From Lepidurus packardi (taxonomy: Eukaryota; Arthropoda; Branchiopoda; Notostraca; Triopsidae), in contig JAKZAN010000003.1 in assembly GCA_023053545.1 (NCBI GenBank), positions 1,391,501 through 1,455,500 on the forward strand: DNA of 64,000 bases, written 5' to 3'. Position 1 is the first letter of the stretch, and each line of letters opens with the position of its first letter. The notes under the pieces are model-generated. The model had not been told where the DNA came from, searched no databases, and saw only the letters and a program-made list of their open reading frames with translations. The position numbers and the translations under genes are program-made. This document shows, piece by piece, positions 19,441-31,202 of this stretch.

Positions 19441-19458
19441 TGGTGCCGAAACCCGGGA
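19441..19458 (+). other. Primer binding site of BEL/Pao element
   Basis: TGGTGCCGAAACCCGGGA starts six bases after the LTR and has the TGG start complementary to a tRNA 3' end. The tRNA was not identified. Confidence 0.8.
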
Positions 19459-19481
19459 ACCGAAACCGTTAACACCCGAAA

Positions 19482-22400
19482 ATGGCCACCGCGAAGATCC
19501 CTACGACGTCTTTGAACCCCGAGAGGGATGACGAAGTTATAGACTTAATTAGTGTGGAAAGCCTCAAAATTCAACGTAGAATCGGCAAAACCCAACACAC
19601 CAAGCACATAAACTTTATCCTGGATACAATAAATGCTCAAAAACGACGTTCAGAAATCCGAACATTGCGATACCAACTCACCGACCTGCATGAGCAATGC
19701 CTCCGGCTGAATAACCGGATCGAAGAGATTACAGAACTTTCGCAAGCCACGTGGGCTGAAAGCTTACGGAAAGAACTGCACGATTGCCTGGACAAGGTCG
19801 ACGAATACCTGAAGAACCGACCCCCCTCCGAAGGTTCCTCTTCCTCTACGTCCGCGAAATCAGCCGTTAGCACACGCCTTCAGGAAGCCAAACTTGAACA
19901 CGACCAAAGAGCCATACGGCTTCAGGAATTGAAGATTGCAGCCGAAGAAGAAATTCAGACCACCCGACGACTTCACGACCTCATCCTGACAAATCAACGA
20001 AATCATCAGGAAATCGTGCAACTTCGTACACATGTGGAGCGCAACCGCGAGATACGCAAGGCTGCTACCGAGGTGGAACAGAAGAGGGACGAAATCGAGC
20101 ACCTGCAGACCATTGAAGCCGAAGATTACCCCGACGAGGCTGCCTCAGCGGCAAACGGTATGAGACACGCTACACTCATACCCCCGAAGCCTCGAACAGT
20201 GTGGTCGGAGACTAGGCCTCAGGCAGTACAGGGCGATTTCTTCGGTGCGACACTGAACGGACCGGCCGTCTTACCTGAACCCATGACGTCAGCCGCCCGA
20301 CCGGACGGGTGGATCGACAGTTTAAGGGCGAACCGCACGCGACAGAGGGACGACTTTACGTCATGGGCTACTCAACAAGACAGCTCCAACAACATTGCTC
20401 CGCCTCCCTCCACCTTTGCGTACGCGCCCTGGATTATGGGAGTCATGCCCAAGCTAGAATTGAAACCTTTCGATGGTGACCCAAAAAAGTGGACGCTTTT
20501 TATCGACAGTTTCAAGAGTCTGGTGCACGACGTCATACCCAATGACGCGCAAAGGATTGCCATGCTCCGAGAAATGCTGACTCCCGAGATCAGAGAGAGT
20601 ATAGCTGAAAGCCTACACAGCCCGTTGTTATATCGACAAGCGCTCCAGGAACTCCGCAAGAACTATGGACACCCCCAGTTAATCGCCCGCGCCTACATAC
20701 GGACCATGCTGGAGATTCCACCGCTCAGAAACGAGGAGTTTGAAGCCCTTCAGTCCTTCTCTCGTAAAATTCGCGGATCCATTAACACTCTGCATAGCAG
20801 CGGATATAGTCAAGAGCTCGCGTCTGTGGCGACCCTTGAGCAGTTGGTCCAGAAGTTACCTCCACGTTTACGAAGCAAGTGGGGACACCATATGCTCCGC
20901 CTCCGACCGCGTTCCCCGACGCTTCCTGATTTTGACGCATGGTTGGCCGACCAAGTCATGGCGGAAAGGCTGGTACGGCCTACGTGTAAGCCAGAACCGA
21001 CAAAACGAGAAGGGAGTGTTCCGAAGACTCCCAACACAACGAAACCGCGTTTCTCCCCGACCGTACTAGCAACGAGTATCGACAATCGCGATAGCACGAC
21101 AAATGAATGTATTGTCTGCAACGAGCAGCACCCGATCGAAGACTGTGACAAGTTCACAAGTCTTTCGCCAACCGAGCGGATTTCAGTGGCGAAGCGCAAG
21201 GGTCTCTGTTTTAGGTGCCTCCGCAATGGGCACCTAGGCAGACAATGTAACCGAACAGACATTTGCGAGGTTAACGGCTGTAAGTCCTTGCACCACAAGC
21301 TACTACATGGTGCACCCCGAAGCAGTTACGAAGCAAATTCCGCTACGACCATCAGAACTGGAAACTCACCGAACAGCGAAGAGAAACCAGCCGTTCCGAT
21401 GATCAACGCTGTGGCTTCTAATAGGGCAGTCGGCCGAACGCTGCTCTACGTAACCCCAGTGAGGCTTAAGGCAGAAGGCAGGTACTTCGACACCTTCGCC
21501 TTATTTGACCCTGGTAGCGAGGTCACCCTAATCCGAAACGACGCAGCAGCACAGCTTGGACTACAAGGAGATCCGGTACGCCTGCAACTCGGAACATATC
21601 ATGGTCAAGATCCAGAAGTAGATGCGCACAGGGTGAACTTTTCCATCGAATCCATAGACCGGACAACGACAATCGAAATTCCAAAGGCACTCTCCGTTCC
21701 CCGAGTGAACGTTTCGCGATGGTATATTAATTGGCCCGAAGAAAAGAAGAAATGGTCTCACTTGGCAGATCTCGACCTACCTGAAGTCGACGCGTCTCAG
21801 GTTACCGTACTCGTGGGCCACGATGCGATCAGAGCGCACAAACAACTCGATTGGCGCGAACCACCTCCAGGTGTATCAGCCCCGACCGCTATGTTAACAC
21901 GTTTTGGTTGGTCCGTCGTTGGGTGCTACCCTTTCTGGACCCCGGAATCGCGTCCTGCCAGCTGCAACATGATTAGATGTGAGCCCTCACCCGAACTACA
22001 AGACCTCCACGGATTGGTGGAGAAATTCTGGACCATAGAAACGCTAGGGATCGCAAAAAAGGATATCCCAGCTAGTCCAGAAGACACGAAGGCCTTGCAA
22101 GTCTTCGAGAGTTCCATCTACCATGACGGAGAACGCTTCAAGATCGGCTTGCCATGGAAGTCTCCAGAAACTACCCTACCTAACAATCGAAGTTCCGCCC
22201 TGAAGCGTTTATTCACGATGGAGAGGAGATTTGCTCGGGACCCCGAATTCGCTATAAGATACGAGGCCGTAATCGACGAATACATCTCCCTCGGACACGC
22301 GAGACCACTGCAGCCCAACGAACTCGAAGGCCCCAAGGGTCGAACTTGGTTTCTTCCCCATCATGGGGTGATCAACCCCAACAAACCCGATAAGATACGC

Positions 22401-25347
22401 GTAGTCTTCGATGCCTCAGCGAAACACGATGGTGTTTCCCTAAATTGCTGCCTACTTCGAGGTCCCGATTTCATCGTCAGTTTACCCGGACTTCTCACTA
22501 GACTCCGTGAAGGTCTTGTTGCTGTTTCGTCGGACGTGGAAAAAATGTTCCACCAAGTTAGGGTGAAACCGGAAGATCAAGCTGCTCTCCGCTTCCTTTG
22601 GAGGTCACCCGGAGAGACGTCGGCCCCACGCACTTATCAGATGACCGTCCAAATCTTTGGAGCGGTATCATCACCCTCAATCTGCATGTTTGCTCTGCGA
22701 AGGACGGCGGAAGCCTTTTCACCTGACCGGCCAGACCTCATCGAAAAAATCAAAGCAAACATGTATGTTGATAACTTACTGGACTCCAGTAATACGGAGG
22801 AACAGGTGATTGCAACCTGTAGTGAGCTATCTAACCTGTTGCGTCGCGGTGGGTTCAAACTGACTAAGTGGCTGTCCAGCTCTAGAAGGGTGATGGGATC
22901 TCTTCCAAGCGTCGAACGTTTGGACCCGAAGCTGGACCTCGATCTAGATGAACTCCCGATTGAACGGACGCTTGGAATGCTATGGAACGCCGAAATGGAC
23001 ACATTGTCTTTCAAGATCACCATTGGAGAGTGCAAGTACACCAAAAGGAATGTCCTAAGGACGGTATCAAGCATTTTCGATCCGCTTGGCTTCCTGTCAC
23101 CGGTGATACTTGTGGCAAAATCCCTCCTCCAGGAGATTTGGCGTCTCAACATCGATTGGGACGAAGACCTGCCATCAGGGCTCGCGAACACCTGGGAGTC
23201 TTGGCTAAGCGAACTCGAATGTCTTAATTCGTTATCCATCGACCGCTGTTTCAGAAGAGATGACACTCCGATTTCCTCCGCCCAACTCCACACGTTCAGT
23301 GACGCTTCCGAAATAGGATACGGCGCGGTGAGTTACCTGAGATTGTTCTACACTTCTAGAGAACGGTCAGTGGTATTTGTCATGTCTAAGTCTCGCGTTG
23401 CCCCCATAAAACAACTAACGATTCCGAGACTCGAACTTCTTGGAGCACTGGTGGCGGCACGTTTGTCTTGTACAGTTATGAAGGAGCTCACGATGCCCGT
23501 ACAGGAGTCCTACCTCTGGACCGACTCCACGACAGTATTAAAATGGTTGCGTTCAACCCATCGTCTTACTACATTCGTGGCTAACAGGGTCGGAGAGATC
23601 CTAGAGCTTACGGACCCTACACAGTGGCGTCACATTGCCGGGAAGCAGAACCCAGCTGACGAATGCAGCCGTGGACTGTTGGCTCGAGACTTCGTTAATG
23701 GAAAACGCTGGTTCAGCGGCCCCGACTTCCTGCTTACTCCGCAAATCACCTGGTCGAACCAAGACACGTTCGAGCAAAGTCCGATTCACGATCCGGAAGT
23801 CGTCCTAACGAAATGGGCCGGCCTTATAGAGGAAACCACAAAGGAGATAGACGACCTGTTCGAGAAGTCATCCCGTCTCGCGCAAATCAGGCGTGTTGTC
23901 GCATACATTCTTCGCTTCGCCCGAAACTGCCGGGTAAACTCCGAAAACAGAAAACGCGGATGCCTTGATGCTGTGGAGCTGAGAGGGGCTATGATAATAT
24001 GCCTCAAGACGGCCCAGCTTTCTTCTTTCGCCGAAGAGCATAAGGCCTTACAAAACGGCAATGGAATTAAGGTCAGCTCACGTCTCTCAAAGCTGAACCC
24101 AGTCATCGACCATGACGGGCTGATCCGAGCGGATGGAAGAATCCAGCACGCCCAAGTTGATCCCGATACTCGCAACCCGATTCTTTTATGCCCGAACCAT
24201 CCACTCACAACTCTGATAATCCGCGATATCCACGAACGTTTATTGCACCCCTCTACTGAACGCACGCTTTGCGAATTACAGCAGACATATTGGGTGTTAC
24301 GTGGACGGTCAACAGTACAAGGCATGGTACGGAAGTGTGTAACTTGTCGGAAGGCAAGGAGTCAGCCGCAAATTCCCATGATGGCGGCCCTACCAAAGGA
24401 TCGTCTGCAATCGTCCATGCCAGCATTTACGAACACAGGCGTCGACTTTTTTGGCCCTTTGCAAGTAGTTATTCACCGCAGAATACACAAACGCTATGGA
24501 TGCATTTTTACCTGCTTAGTCACGCGGGCCGTCCATATTGAACTCACCGAATCGTTGGATGCCGACTCGTTTTTAATGGCCCTACGACGGTTTATCGGTA
24601 GGCGTGGCTGCCCCGTTACCTGCTACAGCGACAACGGAACCAATTTAGTAGCGGGCGAAAGGATACTACGAGAAGGTTTGCAAAACCTAAAATCTGACAA
24701 GTTGCTAAATGACGTTTCCGAGAGGGGAATTACTTGGCACTTCTCCCCCCCCTGCGGCTCCACACTTTGGGGGTGCATGGGAGCGGATGGTTCGCTCTGC
24801 CAAGGTCGCCTTGCGTGCTACCTTAAAAAACCGAACGGTAACCGACGAGGTACTCGCCACCGTAATGGTAGAGGTTGAGTCGCTTATCAACAGCCGCCCC
24901 TTAACTCACGTTAGCCTGGACCATCGTGACCTGCAGCCGCTAACGCCGAACCACTTTCTCTTGGGGAGGGCTAATCCCAACATTCCCCCTGACATCTTCT
25001 GCGAGGAGGAAGTTAGCTCCCGGAAGCGTTGGCGTTCTTCACAAATCATTGCTAATGGATTTTGGCGACGTTGGTTAAGGGAATACGTTCCCAACTTGAT
25101 CGAGCGTCGGACATGGCTTAAGGCTCGGCGAAATTTACGACCGGGAGACGTCGTAATTGTAGTGGACAACAATAGTCCCCGAGGGCGGTGGCCTTTAGGC
25201 CGTGTTACTGAAACCATCCCGGGACCGGATGGTGTCGTTCGCACCGCGGTCATCAAGACTGTGAGCGGTGAATATGTTAGACCCGTGACGAAACTGTGCC
25301 TACTTGAAGAAGCTGAAGACGCCACCCCAGAAGACTCGGCTGTTTAA
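19482..25347 (+). pseudogene. BEL/Pao gag-pol polyprotein, one frameshift
   Basis: Starting at the ATG after the primer site, ~1,750 residues are open. Order: coiled-coil gag N-terminus; DUF1759-type gag (LKPFDGDPKKWTLFIDSF, residue ~325); zinc knuckles (CIVCNEQHPIEDC, CFRCLRNGHLGRQC); DUF1758-type protease (FALFDPGSEVTLI, ~672); RT (IRVVFDASAKHDGVSLN, FGAVSSPSICMF, active site ~1095-1098); RNase H (FSDASEIGYGAV, LWTDSTTVLKWL); integrase (HHCC, GVDFFGPL, YSDNGTNL). In a run of eight C (24745-24752) the frame changes, and the last catalytic Glu (GGAWERMVRSAK) and C-terminus (NHFLLGRANPN) continue in another frame to 25347. The RT motif is YVDN where YVDD is usual. Confidence 0.92.
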
Positions 25348-25377
25348 TAAGTTTTGGGAACAAAACTGGGCCGGCGT

Positions 25378-25693
25378 TGTTCCGGACAAGTACAGTCCGG
25401 AAGGGGAAAGAATGAAAGGAAAGGGAATGGAAGGGAAAGAGAAAGAGGGACAAAGGGGAGCTCGCGGTTGTCTCGAAAGGGAGAAAGGCAGTTGCGATTG
25501 AACAGTGAGAAAGAAGGTTGTAGAAAGGTTTTGATGAAAGGTAATCTAAGTGACGTGGGTGTTGGGTGGGGGTTACTTGAGTTTGGAGCTTTGTGTTACG
25601 TTCGAGTTAAATACATTCGACCTGACTTTTCTCCCTTAACACGAACCTCGATCGCCAATTGCCCAACGGTGTTGGCCATAACTGTTGGTAACA
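25378..25693 (+). repeat. 3' LTR of BEL/Pao element
   Basis: 316 bp, matching 19119-19434. The open frame inside it occurs in both LTRs and is not a gene. Confidence 0.95.
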
Positions 25694-26208
25694 TATATAG
25701 AGGCAGGAGAGGCAGAGGCAGAAGTTTCACGATTGATCGATAGGTTTCCTAAAAAAAGAAATACGTTTAAGGTAGGACAGTGTTTGAAATTACGCGGAGA
25801 ACGGGAAATCTTAGCCGGAAGTGCTCTTGTTCCAACTGGGAAATGATTTCGTCAAACATTTGGATTTTTGGCAGAATTTTCCTCATGAAATGGTTCTTCA
25901 TGCTGTGGAGGGATCGACCAGGACAAATCTAATAAAGTCACTAAAATAATGCATCAAAATCCTGGCACTAAAAAGTGAACGTTACGTTTGCTGCCACCAT
26001 TTCCTTCCATAGTTTATCGCCCGTCACCCTTGCTGTGCTCAGAAAACTCCCTCAGAAAACTTATTTTGTTATATCTATTTCTTTCATTGGATTTATGTCC
26101 TTGGTGTTGGTACGGCATCCTTATAAGCCGGAATATTAGTGTTTAATCAATGTAGTATGTGATGTTCAATAAACGTGCCAGAGGCATTGGCTATCCGCTT
26201 TTGGGAAA
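25694..26208 (+). other. R2-type 3' untranslated region ending at the 28S target
   Basis: This 515-bp non-coding stretch ends at 26208, exactly where 28S sequence resumes with TAGCCAAATGCCTCG. R2 elements join 28S at this base. It is therefore most likely the 3' UTR of R2 copy 3, displaced by BEL. It begins with a GA-rich stretch (GGCAGGAGAGGCAGAGGCAG). Its content is not otherwise recognised. Confidence 0.5.
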
Positions 26209-26274
26209 TAGCCAAATGCCTCGTCATCTAATTAATGACGTGCACGAATGGATTAACGAGATTCCCACTGTCCC
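26209..26274 (+). rRNA. 28S rRNA fragment, downstream flank of the R2 site (66 bp)
   Basis: TAGCCAAATGCCTCGTCATC through TGGATTAACGAGATTCCCACTGTCCC is the conserved 28S segment immediately 3' of the R2 insertion site, with a few substitutions (TTAATGACGTGCACG). It stops after TGTCCC, within the known target of R1 elements, and is joined to sequence that belongs upstream of the R2 site. Confidence 0.93.
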
Positions 26275-26286
26275 GTAACTATGGGA

Positions 26287-26307
26287 GGGAGTAACTATGA
26301 CTCTCTT
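26287..26307 (+). rRNA. 28S rRNA fragment, upstream flank of the R2 site (21 bp)
   Basis: GGGAGTAACTATGACTCTCTT is the conserved 28S sequence that ends just before the R2 insertion point; the usual AAGG is missing. R2 copy 2 begins at 26308. A partial copy of the same words (GTAACTATGGGA) fills 26275-26286. Confidence 0.88.
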
Positions 26308-26833
26308 CAGGGAGACTTTATGCCTCCCTTATTACGAGAAGAACCCATAATTGCTCCGGCGGAACCATGTTCCGTCCCAAAAGAACCAGTAAGAAGGGCT
26401 ACCTTCCCTTCTGTACAATTCTAGGGCTGTAATCGAACACCCTAAGCACATCGGGGAATATGCGAAGTGTTTTTCGAAAACAACCTAATCCCGTGATAGG
26501 CCTCCTCGCGGCGGCGCTGGAAAATGATCAACTCAGTACACCCCTACGATGAGTCGATTAGCTAACTATCACGGGCTGCCCACACCACCTAAGCCCCTAA
26601 CAGGGTCCGAAGGATTTGAAGAACCTAGTCTCCCCAGGAGGCGGCGGTGAAAATAGGAAACTCTTTCCCTCGGCAGAGGTCAGGGCTACCAACCCTGTTC
26701 CTCTGAAAAACAGCCCGGTCCCAAAAATACAGAGAACCTAAGGGACACCTTCCCAGCAAGAGGTGAAACCCCAAGCGAAAGCCTGGGGGCCCGATCCGGG
26801 CGGCAGAAAGATAGGGTGGAAGCAAATCCACCA
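26308..26833 (+). other. R2 copy 2 5' untranslated region
   Basis: Non-coding sequence between the 28S junction and the first ATG preceding a zinc finger. R2 RNA is co-transcribed with 28S and released by a 5' self-cleaving ribozyme in the family. I did not model a fold here, so a ribozyme is possible but not shown. Confidence 0.55.
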
Positions 26834-27527
26834 ATGCATAACAAAACAGATATCCACTGCCCAGTCTGTAACAGACCATACAAGACAAAGTCAGGTTTAA
26901 AAAGTCACTTACGACTCAAACACAAACGAAAAACATTCCGACCAACAACCAAAAGAGACAGAGGAGGAAACGGATGACAGAGAATATCAACAACCGGCAA
27001 CAACCGAGGTATCTAGAACAGAGGATGAGAATACCCAGATCGAATTTCAATGTCCCTTCTGCGCTTTGACGTTTAAAACGAAAATCAGTCTAGGCCAACA
27101 TAAACGTCAGCGCCACCCAACTGAATATAATGCACAAACTGCATCAGGACATCGACGTGGAGAGAATAAAGGGAAATTATGGACGTCCGAAGACGAACAC
27201 ACCCTCGCTAGGTGCAAAGTAGAAATCCTCATGAGAGGAGGAAAGCCCACCAACAAAGACCTCGCAACAATTGTAAACAGAACAACCGAGGGTGTCAAGA
27301 AAAGAAGACAACTCCTCAACTATCGAAAAATGGTTGAGGAGGTCATGAAAGAAAGAAAATCTCCTACCGGCGGAGGAGAAGAATGCCCCTCTGACCAATC
27401 AGATACAGAATCTGAGAGGGACAACACTGGAGATATCAAGGATTACCTAGCCACCTTGTCCAGAACAAATCCAAAGACCTCCGATACTACAGACGAAGAG
27501 GTAACGATTAACCATATAATCAACAAC
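26834..27527 (+). pseudogene. R2 N-terminal DNA-binding region, copy 2
   Basis: The ATG at 26834 opens a frame with a C2H2 zinc finger (CPVCNRPYKTKSGLKSHLRLKH). A frame change near 26940 leads into an acidic linker and a second C2H2 finger (CPFCALTFKTKISLGQHKRQRH, about 27052-27117). A Myb-type domain follows (KLWTSEDEHTLARCKVEI...GGKPTNKDLATIVN). These motifs bind 28S DNA around the insertion site in R2 proteins. The coding runs in phase into the hAT insertion at 27528 and resumes at 31203. Only two fingers were seen; other R2 groups have one or three. Confidence 0.85.
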
Positions 27528-27981
27528 CAGTGCTTCCACTTCTAGAGGTTTTTGACATTTTATTTCTAAATGTAGAGGTCTAGAGGTTTTCTAGAGGTTT
27601 TAATGAAAAAATACATAAATCTTTACTGTTTAGGTATAATAATTCAATTCATCAATGTCAGAAATCCACCGAACGTAAGCCTAGTTGCGTTTCCTTTCCG
27701 GTACACTGAATGCATGTTCTGAGTGGAGCACCAGGTTCGCCCTCTTATGTCCGTGACGTCATATATGTGGGATACCCTAGTATGACTAGAAACGACTGAC
27801 TGCACTCAGTGCAAGAAAGTGGCGAACAAGGTTCCCATGGGAATCGCCATGAATATTACGAAAGGCTGCATTAAAACCGCATGGCAACGCTGTTTCTGTT
27901 TGTAAATAAATTCAGAGTGCTGTGTCTGAGATCGACTTCCATCATTAATTACATGCAATCTAGTCTAAATGTTCGTAAGAA

Positions 27982-30437
27982 ATGCTTAAGTGGCTTCGTA
28001 AAGATGCATCTACAATAGAAAATGGCACTGAACAACAGGGATCTAAAAGAAAACAGCCTGATTGCGATAGCGAACAGCCAGTGGCAGGCCCAAGCTAAAG
28101 AGAACGTAATACAGAAGAAACACCTGTATACGGTGATCCTGTTGAACTCTGTGATTCTGGTATATTAAATTAAAATTTAACTTTGCTTTTTTAAGCTTAC
28201 CTTATAATAGATGTAGGTGCGAAACCAGACTCAGACGGCAACGACAAGAAGAGAAAAAAAGCTGTCATACACGCAGCAATTTAGAGATGCCTGGCTCGAA
28301 GAGCCTTTGTTCAAAAGCTGGCTAGAAAAACGCTGGAATAGACAGAAGAACGCGTATACACCTTTCTGCAAGTTCTGCAATGATTTTATCCGAAATGGGA
28401 AGAAGGATTTGAAATGCCATGCTTTAAGACAGACTCATTTGAAAAATGAAGAGAATTTCCGAAAACAGGATAAAAAAACAAGGCAAGGCGATGCAAAGTT
28501 TCATTTCAAAAGGAAGAGAAGAGATAACACTGGAGCTTCGAATCACTGAATTCTTAGTATGCAATAACCTAAGCCTTTCTTTATGCGATCATTTTGTGAA
28601 ATTCTTGAAAAATGCCTTTTCGGAAAGCTAAACAGATCGCAAGTTGGCAATGGGAAAACAGAAGTTTAGTGACATCGTCCGCTTTGGTAATTATGAATGT
28701 AATATATTTCAAAATATAAACAAATGCATTTTCTGCGCGTTACAGGAGCGGGAAAGTATGTGAAGGATGAACTGTGTGCTGCATTAAGAAAAACTCTCTT
28801 TTCTGTGATAATTGATGAGTCAACAGATGTTGAAATAAAGAGCCAGCTTGGAGTCGTTGTCACTTACTGGTGCTGGAAAAAATCTAGTGTAATGGCAAGA
28901 CTCTTTGAGATGGTCGAGACTGAGTCCGGAACTGCTCAAGCGTTAACCGAAGCTGTGTAAAGCGTATTGATGATATGAAAGTACCGCAGCAAAAGTAAAT
29001 AATTTTTACCTCACGTTTAAGGCTTTGCTATTAAAATGTTTCCTTAATAGTATTATAGGATTCAGGGCGGGCACGACGAATTCGATGTTTGGATGTAATA
29101 ATTATGTTTCTGTGCTACTCAAGGAGGCCATACCTAGAATTTTCAGCGTTAAATGTTCCTGACATTCCATCCACCTTTGCGCCCTTGTAAGAATTTGCCG
29201 AAAAATCTTGAAGAGCTCGTTAGAGGAATTTACAATCATTTTTCACACAGTTCAGCTAGAAGAAGAATTTTTGCTGTATTCCAAGGGTTTGTGAAAGTGG
29301 CCAAACACCAAATTCTTTCTCCAGGACAAACTAGATGGCTTTCATTAGAAGCGTGCATTAAACGCATCCTTGAGCAGCGTCATGCCCTGATCCTCTATTC
29401 TGAAGCTGAAAAGTTTGAAGATAGCAAACAGTCGAACGAAAAGATACTCAGTAATTTGAGACATCCTCTGACGCAGGGTTTTTTACTCTTCGTTGCCTGC
29501 GCATTGGAAATGTTTAACAACTTTAACAAAACATTCCAATCTGAAGCGCCCATGATTTCGAGCTGAAGACTCGTGTGTACGATCTCATACGATCGTTCGC
29601 AAGGAACTTCATGTCGAATGTCTGTGTTAGAGTAACTCACCCGCTGGTTATCAATCCGAAAGAGGAAAAGGAGTGGCTTCCACTTCACCAAATATACCTT
29701 GGTAATATCTACATTTTCATGTGCCATGAGTAATGCGATTAATTACTGGTCTTTTTCAGGGCCTGCCTGTGACAAGTGGTTTAAAGAGCACAGGACCAAC
29801 CTAACAGAAAGTGAAAAGAACCTTCTTTTCACTTGCTGCCGAGACTTTTTTTATTGAGTCGATTGAGCAAATGAAGTCAAGGTTCAATTTCTCCGATACA
29901 GTGTTCAAATACATCGTGTTACTGAAGCCGAACACCGCTCGCGACTGCCGTATGGATTTAATTGAAGGTATATTCAAGCGGTTTTCTGTCATGAATAGCT
30001 TTATGGATGAAAATGCCCTCATGATCGAATATCGTGAGCATATCAACATTGCATGCGAATGTTTTGGTACCGATGTAAGGGAGAATAGCTTTTGCGAAGT
30101 GAATCCAGTGCACTACTGGCAGGTGGTTCAAAAACAAGTGTGCAATGGTGAAACGAAGTTTCCCAATCTTTGCAGAGTGATTGGGTACATATTCTCTCTA
30201 CCGTTCAGCAATGTTGCTCTAGAGCGAATATTCAGCCAGATGAAATTGGTAAAAAATAAGCAACGCAATTGCTTACACAATATTACGCTTTCAAGTTTGC
30301 TCCAGTGTCGCGAATGGTTCAAACTAAATTCTGATTGCAAAACTGGATCAAACTTCCCTCAAGGAATGATTGATGCCGTTATGGCTGTAAGTGCCAATAA
30401 ATCCGTTGATGATCATTCTCGTATTTGTAGTCAATAA
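27982..30437 (+). pseudogene. hAT transposase 1 (multi-exon, broken)
   Basis: A first exon-like frame starts at ATG 27982 (MLKWLRKDASTIENG) and meets a TAA. Further pieces follow: a zinc-finger-like block (FCKFCNDFIRNGKKDLKCHALRQTH, ~28370); the first catalytic block (SVIIDESTDVEIKSQLG, ~28805); KVAKHQILSPGQTRWLS (~29298), with the TRW motif; and the C-terminal dimerisation region hATC (FSNVALERIFSQMKLVKNKQ, ~30202). Frames shift between pieces and at least some gaps look like introns (GT..AG). The order is that of animal hAT transposases. No continuous product is possible without splicing, and stops within exons indicate decay. Confidence 0.82.
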
Positions 30438-31194
30438 TCAGTCTTAATTGAAGTCTAATGTATGTTTACGATGTGCCTTATGTTGTAATCCAGTCAATCC
30501 AGTTGGATCTCATTTATTGCCTTGAAAAATGTGCATTGTGCAGCTACGTCAGCTGTTTCTGTTCAATCAACCCAGTTTAATCTCGTTTTTGTATAATTGC
30601 CTTATACAGCCATGGAATGTCAAAGGACTTAATTTAGACAACCTATTTGAATCTCATCTCATGTTCGTTCCTTATGTTCCATCCTGCGTTATGTTCCTTG
30701 TGCAATTGATCTGTCAAATGTTTTTGTCCAGTGAACCCAATTGAATCTCACTTCATTAACTTTTAAGTCTGTCCAATTATCTGTGATCAACACTAGGGTC
30801 AGTTAACGTTGTGCTCGCCGTAATTCGAGATGACCAAATTCAAGATACAAATATAAATATCACGGTGTTCTTTTTTTTGCTTTGTTTTTAGTAATAAAAC
30901 TGCCCTAAACTTGTTCGAAATAGATGTGAGCATCGTTCGCTATCAACTTCCATAATGTTTTTCGAGGATTGAGCAATACAAATACGCTGATTATAGATTG
31001 GAACTATTTTGTTGAAATTAGTACGTTTTCAAATTGTGCGGCAAACAGTTTTCTGAATGTTGTAGCGTCTAAGACGCCATCTAGTGAGCAATTTACTTAC
31101 ATATATTTTTTACATTGCAAGTGAATCTGGAGGTTTTCCGGAGGTTTCGGCAACGCAGCTAACAGTTTTCTAATTTGAAGAAGTGGAAGCACTG
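30438..31194 (+). other. hAT 1 3' non-coding region
   Basis: AT-rich sequence with scattered short frames and no domain, ending in the subterminal GGAGGTTTT words and the inverted repeat. Confidence 0.6.
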
Positions 31195-31202
31195 TCAACA
31201 AC

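Larger units (their letters stand above)
19119..25693 (+). mobile_element. BEL/Pao LTR retrotransposon, full length
   Basis: Two 316-bp LTRs (19119-19434 and 25378-25693), apparently identical over the stretches I compared, begin TGTTCCGGACAAG and end CTGTTGGTAACA. They flank one long gag-pol frame with a single break. The flanks CCTTC (left) and TATAT (right) do not form a 5-bp duplication, so one end has been rearranged or recombined since insertion. It lies inside the 3' region of R2 copy 3. Confidence 0.93.
16247..26208 (+). mobile_element. R2 retrotransposon copy 3, 5'-truncated, carrying a tandem array and a BEL/Pao element
   Basis: R2 coding begins within the RT N-terminal region directly at the 28S break, continues to about 17520, resumes with the endonuclease at 18531-18938, and its 3' untranslated part is split by the BEL element. 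The inferred 3' end is at 26208, where 28S resumes exactly at the R2 target (TAGCCAAATGCCTCG). That 3' junction is canonical for R2. Assigning 25694-26208 to this same copy is inference from order. The 5' end is not at the R2 site. Confidence 0.65.
27528..31194 (+). mobile_element. hAT transposon 1, inserted in R2 copy 2
   Basis: Ends are inverted repeats: CAGTGCTTCCACTTCT at 27528 and AGAAGTGGAAGCACTG ending at 31194. An exact 8-bp target duplication TCAACAAC lies at 27520-27527 and 31195-31202. The 8-bp duplication and CAGTG ends are diagnostic of hAT. Subterminal AGAGGTTTT/GGAGGTTTT words recur at both ends. The length of 3,667 bp suits an autonomous hAT, but the transposase frame is broken. 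Confidence 0.95.

Noticed and set aside
19050..19472. Frames in the BEL LTRs (also 25304-25743)
   Set aside because: The same frames occur in both LTRs and have no domain.
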